Below are positions 41,619-49,811 of a stretch of DNA of 56,808 nt, one piece after another. Source of the DNA: Myxococcota bacterium (GTDB taxonomy: Bacteria; Myxococcota_A; UBA9160; SMWR01); NCBI GenBank assembly GCA_022447545.1, contig JAKVBI010000030.1:1-56808 (forward strand), written 5' to 3'. Numbering within the stretch: the stretch's first letter is position 1; every line of letters begins with the position of its first letter. Position numbers and translations under genes: made by a program. Under the pieces are notes generated by a model that searched no databases, was not told the origin of the DNA, and worked only from the letters and a program-made list of their open reading frames with translations.

Positions 41619-42383
41619 TCAGTGCAGGTGGGTCTGTAGTGCTGCCAGTACCACTTCGGGACTCGAGCGGCGCTGATAGTTTTCCGACACATCCATCCAC
41701 AAGACCTTGCCGTTGGCGTCCACGAGTAGCGAAGTGGGTACGGGTAACGCTTCGATCTCATCTCTGGGATCGCCCGAGTGGGCGCCCTGGTTTCTCAGTC
41801 CGAAGGCATCGGTAACCGCAAGTGTGCGGTCCGAGAGCATGATCGCCTGAAGCCCATGGGCTCGCCGGCCCAAGAGAATCTCTTCCGGGTGATCCGTACT
41901 GACCGTCAGAACCTGGACGCCACGCTCGTCGAACTCGGACCTGAGTTCTTCCCATCGCCGTAACTCGGCGACGCAGTAGGGTCACCAGTGGGCGCGGAAG
42001 AACTTGATGAGGACCGGGCTTCCGCGTAGCTGTGCGGAGTCGAATACCTCGCCACGGTCGTTCTGTGCGCTGAAGTTCGGGATCGTCTCGCCCACCTGGA
42101 TGGCACCCGGTGGCAGGATCTGTTCGCTGATACTCACAGTGAAGGGAAGAAACAGACCGATGACGAGGGCCGGAAGGGCGGCGATGCGTCCGGGCCAACT
42201 CGGTTTTTTGACGAACGCTGCAATGGCGAATGCGACGGCGCTCAGCCAGACCCCGATGAACAACGTGCGATTCTCCGGGAGGGCTACCTTTTCGGCCTGG
42301 TTGAACCAGACCATGGTGCAGCCAATCGCCAGGAGAAGCCCGAGTAGGGCGAGTTGGTTTCCCGTGTTCTTCAAGGCGTTCAT
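41619..42383 (-). CDS. Membrane-anchored redoxin (AhpC/TSA-like), selenoprotein with in-frame TGA
   Basis: Reading through one in-frame TGA (complement 41982-41984) gives 254 residues. GGAGG lies 7 nt before ATG 42383. Three membrane segments (about 8-27, 39-58, 65-85) are followed by a redoxin domain (about 95-254). Positive loops at the N-terminus and before the third segment put that domain in the periplasm. The motif KFFRAHW-U134-P-Y-C137-VAEL matches the FRGHWCPYC motif of peroxiredoxin-like proteins, with Sec at the first cysteine. After the TGA the frame stays open for 120 codons and keeps family features (VQVLTVSTDHPEE, VPTSLLVDANGKVLWMD). The DsbD-type gene ends 124 bp upstream on the same strand and could supply electrons. 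A TGC-to-TGA mutation in a pseudogene is the alternative, but a SECIS-like hairpin argues against it. Sel genes must be elsewhere. Confidence 0.8.
41955..41971 (-). promoter_or_regulatory. SECIS-like hairpin after the TGA codon
   Basis: On the minus strand TCGCCG-AGTTA-CGGCGA forms a perfect 6-bp stem with a 5-nt loop, within the coding sequence. The stem begins 10 nt after the TGA, and the loop begins 16 nt after it. As I recall the bacterial SECIS rules, the loop should start about 16-37 nt from the UGA and have a G among its first two bases; here the second base is G. It would recruit SelB carrying Sec-tRNA. Confidence 0.7.
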
Positions 42384-42507
42384 TGTGGGCCTCCGGGCTG
42401 GGCCTTTCCCGGTCGCTGTGGACCGGTTGAGAGTTGAGCTCTCAAGAGAATGAGGGTAGTGCGCTGGTACCCGAAAACAAGACGTCTCTGCCATCCATCC
42501 CGGGCCA

Positions 42508-44889
42508 TCATGCGCCTCCCGCCTGTCCTGCGGCACGAAGTGCATCGACGGTGCTTCCCAGAGTCAGGAGCTCGGGCAGAAGTTGGGGCGGTTGGGTGGG
42601 ATCGGCGGGGTAGACGAGATACATCGGCACGCCGGCACGACCCCATTGGGCAAGCGCCTGGGTGATGGCGTCGTCGCGCTGGGTCCAGTCGGCCTTGAAC
42701 GTTGCGAACTGCCAGCGTGTGAGTTCGTCGAGGATCGTTTCGTCGGAAAGCACCACGGTCTCGTTGACCTTGCACGTGATGCACCAGTCGGCTGTGAAGT
42801 CGACGAAGACGGGTCGTCCCGCGGCCCGTTCGCGATCGATCGCCGAAGGGTCGAAGGTGAGCCAGTCGATTCCGTCGGGGGAGGGCTCTGAGACCAGCGA
42901 AGAGTCACGCGGGGCGGGGAGGCGGGGCAGGGCGGTGAGTGACGCCACTGCGAAGGCCACGATGACCACTCCCATTGCACGCGCCAATCCCGAACGCCCG
43001 GATCCCTGGAGGATTCCGTAGATCCAGAGGAGGAGAGCAATGCCCACGAGATGAGCGAGCAGGAGTGTTTGGGCGTCCACACCGAGGGCGCGTCCCGCCA
43101 CCCAGACCAGCCAGACCACTGTGCCGAGCAGGAAGAATCCCAGTACCTGGCGAACACGAAGCATCCACGCGCCTGGGCGCGGTATGAGGCGTGCCCAGGC
43201 GGGGACGAGTGTCACCAACACGTAGGGGGCCGCGAGCCCAATGCCGATGGCAGTGAACACGGCGAAGATCACGGGTCCCGAATTCGCGAATGCGAAGCCA
43301 ACCGCTGTGCCAATAAAGGGTGCCGTGCACGGTGTTGCGAGTGCGACGGCGAGGCTGCCTTCGAAGAAACTGCGTGCGGGTGGGGCGGGGCCGGGATTCT
43401 GCGGAAGGCCGGGGCCGGAAGGCTGCACCAGGATCTCGAAGGCGCCGAAGAGATTCATGGCAAAGATCACGAGGACCGTGGAGATCGCCGCGAGAAACGT
43501 GGGGTCCTGGAGTTGGAAGCCCCAACCGACTGCGGTGCCGGCCGCGCGGAGCGTGACCACGACCGTGGCAAGAGCTGTCATCGACACCAGCACACCCGCC
43601 AGGTAGGCAAGGCTGTGTTGCCGGACATGACGCCGATCTGCCCGGGCCAGGTCGGCAATTCCAAAGACTTTGATGGCGAGTACCGGGAGCACACACGGCA
43701 TCAGGTTGAGGATCACACCGCCGATCAGCCCCAGTAAGAGGGCCCAGGCGAGAGAAGGCGAGGCAAAGCCTATGGGCGATGCGGCGTCGATCCTACTTCG
43801 AAGCGACGCAGGTTCGGAGGGCAGGGCGACGACCACTTCGAAAGCTCCCGGATCGGCGCTCTTCGCAACGCTGATGGGGACGTCTACAGCCAGGTGGGTC
43901 TTGCCACGGGACCCGGACACCGGGACGACACCACGCAGGCGTTGCTGGTCGAGGCGCGGTACTTCTTCGTAGGCGTGAGCTCCCAGCGCGAGGGAGAAAC
44001 CGCGTGCGCTCTCCGTGGTTGTTTTCGGTGGGTGGGAGAGGCCAAGCGCCGAGAATCCCAGGTCGGATTTGACCCGCGGGAAGAAGGCCCCAGGAGCATC
44101 GCTGGCGTCGAGGGTCCAGGGACGGCAATCGGCGTCGGAACCAGGCTCGGAATCGAGACACGACAGCACTTCGAGCACGAGTGCGAAATCGTCTCCAGGG
44201 CCTGCTTCAGCTTGCGAGGCGCGTGCTTTGATGCGGATCCCCAGGGACTCGGGCGATTTCGGCAGGCGCGATTCGGCTCGCTCGAAGCGTTTGCGGACCT
44301 CGGGTGCTGGGGGTGTGGTCGAGAGACCGACGGGCACTTCCTTTACGAGTTGGATGCGCCCGGGAACGCATTCGACCTTGCAGGCGACGAAACCCGTATC
44401 GACTTCGAGGCGCCATGTGTCCCCGGTACGTCGAGAGACCACGGCGTCACTCGCGAGCAGGACGTCGTCTTCGTAGCCAAAGGTCGTCAGCAGGCCATCT
44501 GACTCGCGGAAGACCCTAGGTGCCGGCCATTGGACCGTTCCGATTTCCGCCTCGGGTGCGTGCCACGCGAGTTCAGGAGGGCGGCCAGCATCGCCAGGGT
44601 TGCGCCAATAGAGGTGCCAGCCGGGGTCGAGGCTGAAGTGCACGCCGATCCGTACGCGGCCACCCGGTGCCACAGAGGTCGCATCCACCAGAAGTTCAGC
44701 GGCGACAATGTCGTCGCCTGAGCCTACAGGGACCACTCCGCGAGGGCTGGGGGCAATGGCCAGCGCGCTCGCAGAAAGCCAGGGCAAAACAGCGATTCCA
44801 CCCATCGCCAACTGGACCAGACGACGGCACCAACTGGGAATCGTTCCCTTCCACGAGAGGGCAGGCAGCCGGGAATCTACATTTCCCAT
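42508..44889 (-). CDS. DsbD/ScsB-type protein-disulfide reductase
   Basis: The 793-residue protein has a signal sequence (AMGGIAVLPWLSASALA). A large periplasmic N-terminal domain follows (about 60-370), with a C-x3-C pair in FVACKVECVPG like ScsB. Next is an eight-helix DsbD/CcdA membrane domain with cysteines in LNLMPCVLPVLAIKV and ATPCTAPF. The C-terminal thioredoxin domain has DFTADWC703-ITC706. It carries electrons from cytoplasmic thioredoxin across the membrane to periplasmic thiol enzymes. The selenoredoxin gene begins 124 bp downstream on the same strand and is its likely recipient. Start ATG 44889 follows GAGAGG with a long spacing. Confidence 0.93.
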   Translation of the reverse strand: MGNVDSRLPALSWKGTIPSWCRRLVQLAMGGIAVLPWLSASALAIAPSPRGVVPVGSGDDIVAAELLVDATSVAPGGRVRIGVHFSLDPGWHLYWRNPGDAGRPPELAWHAPEAEIGTVQWPAPRVFRESDGLLTTFGYEDDVLLASDAVVSRRTGDTWRLEVDTGFVACKVECVPGRIQLVKEVPVGLSTTPPAPEVRKRFERAESRLPKSPESLGIRIKARASQAEAGPGDDFALVLEVLSCLDSEPGSDADCRPWTLDASDAPGAFFPRVKSDLGFSALGLSHPPKTTTESARGFSLALGAHAYEEVPRLDQQRLRGVVPVSGSRGKTHLAVDVPISVAKSADPGAFEVVVALPSEPASLRSRIDAASPIGFASPSLAWALLLGLIGGVILNLMPCVLPVLAIKVFGIADLARADRRHVRQHSLAYLAGVLVSMTALATVVVTLRAAGTAVGWGFQLQDPTFLAAISTVLVIFAMNLFGAFEILVQPSGPGLPQNPGPAPPARSFFEGSLAVALATPCTAPFIGTAVGFAFANSGPVIFAVFTAIGIGLAAPYVLVTLVPAWARLIPRPGAWMLRVRQVLGFFLLGTVVWLVWVAGRALGVDAQTLLLAHLVGIALLLWIYGILQGSGRSGLARAMGVVIVAFAVASLTALPRLPAPRDSSLVSEPSPDGIDWLTFDPSAIDRERAAGRPVFVDFTADWCITCKVNETVVLSDETILDELTRWQFATFKADWTQRDDAITQALAQWGRAGVPMYLVYPADPTQPPQLLPELLTLGSTVDALRAAGQAGGA

Positions 44890-45144
44890 ATGTTGTGGAC
44901 CTCTCGTGGCGTCGTGCTCGGTGCAGGCAGTTGGCCGGCTCCTGCCGGAATGTTACCGAATGAGAGTTCTACTCTCAAACCAGATTAGAAGGCGCTGGTT
45001 TCAAGCACGAGCGATTTCGAGAGGTCCAAAGCGACAGAATGACCGTTTGACATGCGATGTGGACGGAGGACGCCCAGCGGCGGCTGATCCGGGCTCTGGA
45101 CGCGCACACCAAATCGATCTTCGCCTAGGCCGGGTGCCCGGTGG

Positions 45145-46176
45145 CTAGGGGAAGAGAACCTCGCAACCCGTGCCCGCGAGGATTCCGTCGACGGCGGTGC
45201 GGTCGCGCAACGAAAGTTTTGCGTATTCGCCGCGAAGCCAGGCCAGACACTTTTTCTGATAGGGGAATGGGCGTTGCCAGTAACGGGTGCCGTCGAGCTG
45301 AAACTCCATCTCCTCGGACCCGCTCTCGAGCGCAGCGCTGTTCGCGACCATGAACGGCGCGTAGGTGTGGCCGATTTCCTGGAACAGGGCACGGAGGGTG
45401 TGGGCGATCGCATCGCGCGGGAGCCAACTGTCGTCGGTGATTTCCAGACCCGAGAGGTCGTCCATCACGTCGACCCACGCAAGCACGCGCGGAGCCTCGG
45501 CTCGCGCGAGCGCCATGGAGTTGGGTTCGACCTGGACGAGCTGGGTCAGCTGGCCGTGGAGGCCGAAGTCGCTGGTGGAGGGGCGGCTTCCGAACGTGAA
45601 GGGGTACGTGATGAAGTGATCGCGAAGGATGCGGATCAGACGCTGAAAACTGGCCTCGATGAGCGGACCGGTCACCTCGAGGGAGCCGGCCACCACGCCA
45701 CTCAGTCGATCGATCTGGCGTTGAGCGAAGGTTTCGCGGAATTGTTTGACCCTCTCGTCGCTGATCGTCAGATTCCAGAGCGGTAATTGCTTCGACGCGT
45801 TTTCGACGCCTTCCTCGGGGCCCCAGCGATAGTGGAACATCATTTTCGTGACCCATTCATCCGCATAGTCCTCGACCAGGGAATCGAGGAACCCGATCAC
45901 AGGGTCGGCGGGGAGGATTGACCGGCCGTCGTAGAGTCTCTCGAGTTCGCGAAGCTGAAACGTGGAGTCGCTGGTCGCGCGGTAGTCGTCCTCGCCCTCG
46001 GGGAGGTAGACGCAGGGCAGTAGGGGCAGAGGCGGCTTCGGCAGGCCCGGTGGAACGGCACCCGGGTTCCCGTTTTGGATGAAGCGATAGGGGATTCGGC
46101 GGAAGATCGCGATCGCCCGCATCTTACGGGTGTAGGGTGAGCCGATCGCTCCAGAGATCAGAATCGGTCGTGACAT
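45145..46176 (-). CDS. Glutathione S-transferase family protein (long form)
   Basis: ATG 46176 with GAAGAGGG upstream gives 343 residues; the longer frame to 46566 is spurious and overlaps the P450 gene. The N-terminal thioredoxin-like part (about 1-90) starts ILISGAIGSPYTRKMRAIAIF, and the SDSTFQLRELERLYDGR element gives the glutathione-binding serine turn. The helical C-terminal domain is longer than usual for GSTs (about 250 residues). It includes RPSTSDFGLHGQLTQL and PRVLAWVDVMDDLSG, which fit the bacterial long-form GST family. The P450 gene ends at its start; a 35-bp gap on the same strand suggests co-expression in detoxification or catabolism. Confidence 0.85.
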   Translation of the reverse strand: MSRPILISGAIGSPYTRKMRAIAIFRRIPYRFIQNGNPGAVPPGLPKPPLPLLPCVYLPEGEDDYRATSDSTFQLRELERLYDGRSILPADPVIGFLDSLVEDYADEWVTKMMFHYRWGPEEGVENASKQLPLWNLTISDERVKQFRETFAQRQIDRLSGVVAGSLEVTGPLIEASFQRLIRILRDHFITYPFTFGSRPSTSDFGLHGQLTQLVQVEPNSMALARAEAPRVLAWVDVMDDLSGLEITDDSWLPRDAIAHTLRALFQEIGHTYAPFMVANSAALESGSEEMEFQLDGTRYWQRPFPYQKKCLAWLRGEYAKLSLRDRTAVDGILAGTGCEVLFP

Positions 46177-46211
46177 CGGGCCCTCTTCGGGGTTTTGGGG
46201 CCGTGCTGACT

Positions 46212-47372
46212 TCAGCAGCTCGCGAGCAAGCGGTCGGGGCCACGAAGGCTGGTCCCGACGATTCGAATGGACTCGGTGTCGAGCAGCTTCAGGTTTGGAA
46301 GTCGCTCCAGGATCACATCCAGGGCCACCGACAACTCCCGTCGCGCTAGATGTGCTCCCAAGCAAAAGTGTGTCCCCACGCCGAATGCGAGAGCACGGCG
46401 CGGACGACGTCCAGGGTCGAAGACATCGGGGTCGGAGAAGACCTCCGGGTCGCGATTGGCTGCTGCGATGTTCAGGAGAACCCATTGATTGCGAGAAATA
46501 TGTACGCCTGCCACTTCGCAATCGCGAACCGCGATACGCGGCATCATCGCGACGGGAGATTCCCAACGCAGAGCCTCTTCGATTGCCCAGGGTCGCTCGG
46601 CAGAGTCGTCGCGAACGCGTTCGAGTGCCGTGGGGTGAGAGAGCAGGGCATACATCAAGCTTCCCAGGGCGAGGTAGGTGGTGTCTGCACCCGCAGGAAA
46701 GAGGTTTCGAATCACACCCAGGATCGCCTCGTCATCCAAGGGCACATCGTCGATCTCCGCGGTGGCCAGCAGGGAGATGAAATCATCGCGGGGTTCCCGT
46801 CGGCGTTCCTCTACGATCTCCGTCAGGTAACGGGTAAAATCCTGTGCGTCAGCGAGGGCTTTCTCGGGGTCACTCCGAAAGCTCACCAAGGCAATGGCCC
46901 AGCGCTGGAAGTCACCGTCCTTAGCGGGTGGCACACCCAGCAAACGCGCGATCACCTCGAAGGGCAGTCGCTTGCTGATGTCGGCAACCAGGTCCCCGCC
47001 GCCTCGAGCCAGGAAGGCATCGACCAGGCGTTCGGTGACAGGTTCCAGGATCGGCTCCACGTAGGTGGGAACTTCTCGCGCGCGGAAAGCGGGTTGGACC
47101 AATGCTCGTCGTGCGGCATGGACTTCTGGGGAAAGAGTCTGGAGCGCCTCGCCCTGGACCGGCTGGGTGTGAATCGCGTAGGCGGCTCGTGCGGGAAAAT
47201 TCAATTCGTCTTGTAGGCCGTGTCTCACCTCTTCGTGGCGGGTCAGCAGCCAACGCAGATCATTTCCCTCCCGAACCCGAACGGCCGGTCCCATGCGACG
47301 GATCTGCGCCATCAGTTCGTGGTAGTTATCGAGCTTCGGATCCGCGAAGTCGACACTCAGGTATTCGGGCAT
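46212..47372 (-). CDS. Cytochrome P450
   Basis: The 386-residue enzyme is a soluble bacterial P450. The I-helix is AGADTTY (227-233), the E-x-x-R is EEALR (about 265-269), and the heme loop FGVGTHFCLGAHLARRE has the proximal Cys337. No N-terminal anchor, so it uses ferredoxin or similar electron carriers; none is encoded nearby. It likely hydroxylates a hydrophobic substrate such as a steroid, terpene or fatty acid. The GST-like gene follows 35 bp downstream. ATG 47372 is the only plausible start. Confidence 0.95.
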   Translation of the reverse strand: MPEYLSVDFADPKLDNYHELMAQIRRMGPAVRVREGNDLRWLLTRHEEVRHGLQDELNFPARAAYAIHTQPVQGEALQTLSPEVHAARRALVQPAFRAREVPTYVEPILEPVTERLVDAFLARGGGDLVADISKRLPFEVIARLLGVPPAKDGDFQRWAIALVSFRSDPEKALADAQDFTRYLTEIVEERRREPRDDFISLLATAEIDDVPLDDEAILGVIRNLFPAGADTTYLALGSLMYALLSHPTALERVRDDSAERPWAIEEALRWESPVAMMPRIAVRDCEVAGVHISRNQWVLLNIAAANRDPEVFSDPDVFDPGRRPRRALAFGVGTHFCLGAHLARRELSVALDVILERLPNLKLLDTESIRIVGTSLRGPDRLLASC

Positions 47373-47521
47373 GCCATCTCCACAGGTTCGCCCGTACGCG
47401 TTTGTTGGTGAGGCTTTTTTACCCGAAGCTTTCCCAACGACAGATTCTCTACGCCACTTTGCCCGAGGATTGGTGAGCCGTCAAAGCCCCCGAACGATCT
47501 GTCTGCGAGTGGGCTCTCGAA

Positions 47522-48886
47522 TCAGCTAGGGCTGGCAGGGGGAGGCTCGACGGGGAGGGTTGCTTCGGTTTGGGTCGGACGGTTAATCCAAAGATCCGAT
47601 AGCCACGCGACTCCTGCAGCGAAGACGACAGCGGTAAGTGCGATCCCGCGCAGGTAATACCGGTTCCAGTCGAGGGAAAGCATCACGCCAGAGATGAGCC
47701 ACATCAACACCCAGCTGACCAGGACGAAGTAACGAGTCAGAGGATTTGCCCGGTGGGTCTGTTTTGGGATGGGGCCGGTGATCAATCGAGCTGTTCCAAA
47801 GGCAAATAGACCGGGCCCGAAGCCGATCCCAGAGAAAGCTTGCGAGGCCGCCGCCACCAAGGAGAGACCTGCCGTTGTGATCGCACGCTTTCTTGACAAA
47901 GTCTCTGAAAGTCGGCGTCGGGAGGAGATCCAGAGGGCGCCTGCACCTGCCGCGATCAGCACCGCAATTTGGACCGGGCCGAATGCAGCGGGCAGGTTCA
48001 AGTCCGGGAGGATGACCGTGTGTTCGAGCACGAGGCTGAGTCCATGGGGCGGAGAGCTCACGACACCGCCAGCAAAATTAGGCTGCGCGGAAAGTCCGGC
48101 GTAGAGCTGCGACCAGTTTTTCACGACTTGAACGGAACGCGTAATGGGCGCTGGGTAGAGGTATGGATTGACGGCAATGAAGACCGCGCAGGGAATGAGC
48201 CCAGCGATGAACCCGCGTAGAAGCCGTCGCATTGCAGAGCCAGGAACAGCCATGGCGAACAGGACCATGGAGAATACGAGGGGAGCTGCGCTGAACTTCA
48301 CTGCAGTGGCGAGGCCCGCCAGTACGACTGCGCTGGCGAATGCGAGTGGATCGCGTCGGCTGAGATAGTGGTTGAACGCCACCATCGAGGTCATCATCAC
48401 GCAGAGCTGCGGAATGTCGGTATAGACGCGGATCGCGTGGTACTGAAAGTTGGAGGAGGCGAACAACAAGATCGGCGCCGCCAGGGAGCTCCACCTGGCA
48501 CCTGTGACCTGGAGAGTGCACAGGTAGACCATTGCCAAGGTGATCGCCGCGTAGGCGACGATCCCCGACTTCACTGGGCGGGTGACCCAGGCGGGGGGAA
48601 CGTTGCCCCGTCGACGATTCTCGGGGATCGCGAGGTTGAAATCCCAGCGGTAGAGCGAAGCCTCACGTCGAGCCTCGGCGTTCATGAAGAGGCCGATCAT
48701 GAACTTTCCCACGGGCGGATTCATGTTTCCGAAGGATCCGAGGCGCATACCACGGTCCATGGCCTCCCAGTCGGAAGGGTCGAGTCCCGAAGAGAGCACT
48801 TCGATGATGTCAGCGCTGGCTCTCAGCCAGTTGACTTCGTCACCCACCGGGAAGGGAGCCGAGCGGGTCTCCCATACCAGACCCAT
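47522..48886 (-). CDS. GT-C-like membrane protein (dolichol/PMT-like)
   Basis: From ATG 48886 the product has 454 residues with about ten membrane segments. It begins near a periplasmic loop with GDEVNWLRASADIIEVL and a YRWDFN, and continues with ARWSSLAAPILLF, YTDIPQLCVMM, and VVLAGLATAVKFSAAPL. The pattern fits PMT/ArnT-like GT-C glycosyltransferases. The ATG falls inside what should be the first membrane helix. The frame is open back to an in-frame TGA near 49050, and a CTG at 48949 is preceded by GAGAGAGG, so the true start may be that CTG, adding 21 residues. No GTG or TTG lies between. Confidence 0.75.
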   Translation of the reverse strand: MGLVWETRSAPFPVGDEVNWLRASADIIEVLSSGLDPSDWEAMDRGMRLGSFGNMNPPVGKFMIGLFMNAEARREASLYRWDFNLAIPENRRRGNVPPAWVTRPVKSGIVAYAAITLAMVYLCTLQVTGARWSSLAAPILLFASSNFQYHAIRVYTDIPQLCVMMTSMVAFNHYLSRRDPLAFASAVVLAGLATAVKFSAAPLVFSMVLFAMAVPGSAMRRLLRGFIAGLIPCAVFIAVNPYLYPAPITRSVQVVKNWSQLYAGLSAQPNFAGGVVSSPPHGLSLVLEHTVILPDLNLPAAFGPVQIAVLIAAGAGALWISSRRRLSETLSRKRAITTAGLSLVAAASQAFSGIGFGPGLFAFGTARLITGPIPKQTHRANPLTRYFVLVSWVLMWLISGVMLSLDWNRYYLRGIALTAVVFAAGVAWLSDLWINRPTQTEATLPVEPPPASPS

Positions 48887-49176
48887 CCAGAGTACGAAGA
48901 TCAGAACTCCGGCAACTGGGAGGTGGGCGTATCGGCGCAGTTGGGCCAGTAGAACCTCTCTCGAGAGTCGCGTTGAGTCTCGATGTTCAGATCCTAGCGG
49001 GGGCCGAAGGCGAGAGCGAACCCCCGGTTCCCCGGGATCTCCACGGAAACTTCAGTGTGGGTCCTGGACCTGTGGAGAAGCGATGCCGGCGGCTCGATTC
49101 GGCATTGGCGGAAACCCGAGATCGTCTAGCGACTAGAATGGACGGAGGGGATTTCGTTCCACAATCGGAGGCGGCC

Positions 49177-49632
49177 ATGGGGACCTTTGACTTCTGGCAG
49201 CGCTGGCTCGTCGTCGTTTGCATCGTCTTCAGTGGAATTGGGCTCCTCGTGGCGACGCTGAACGCTCTTCCGGTTTTTGGCCCATGGAACGACGGATTCG
49301 ACACGGTTTTCGCGGAGAGCGAACGACTCGGCGCCGAGGCGCAAGCGGTGAAATCGTTTCTCCTTGGTCCCCTGGGTGGGACGATCCTTGGGTTCTTCGT
49401 GCTCAGTGGTTTTGTTGCGGCTGGGCCCTTCAAGCGACGCGAGCCCTGGGCGTGGTGGGCACTCGCGACGAGCTTGGTCTCGTGGTTCGTTCTCGATTCG
49501 GCGGTCTCGATTGCTCATGGTGCCTGGTTCAATGTGGTTTTGATCAATTGCGTGACGCTGCTCGCTGAGGGACTCCCACTGCTGATGACCTATCGAGCGT
49601 TTTTGAATCGCGGGGCGGTACTCTCCCCGTAG
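49177..49632 (+). CDS. Small integral membrane protein
   Basis: GGAGG sits 6 nt before ATG 49177, so I start there (151 residues) rather than at 48973 or 49138. Four membrane segments are clear (WLVVVCIVFSGIGLLVATL, LLGPLGGTILGFFVLSGFVAAG, WALATSLVSWFVLDSAVSI, VLINCVTLLAEGLPLLM). Short loops with FKRREPW between the second and third are cytoplasmic by charge. No catalytic motif or named family is recognised. It lies divergent from one GT-C-like gene and convergent with the next, so no context clue exists. Confidence 0.7.
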   Translation: MGTFDFWQRWLVVVCIVFSGIGLLVATLNALPVFGPWNDGFDTVFAESERLGAEAQAVKSFLLGPLGGTILGFFVLSGFVAAGPFKRREPWAWWALATSLVSWFVLDSAVSIAHGAWFNVVLINCVTLLAEGLPLLMTYRAFLNRGAVLSP

Positions 49633-49811
49633 TCTCGAGGCTCAACGAGGCAGCCGGAGTCCTCGAAGTCTCCCGAGTGGTGTTCGAGTTCGAGTCCTCG
49701 CCGGGGCTGAGGGGGTTGCGAGGGGGGGAGCTGGAGAAACTTGGCCAAGCTTGAACTCCGAAGAGCGGCTTCGACAAACGGCGATCAGCACCAGTGCGAG
49801 ACATGCTCAGG

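Noticed and set aside
49688-49705. tRNA-like T-loop (GTTCGAGTCC)
   Set aside because: No acceptor stem, D-arm or anticodon arm could be built around it.
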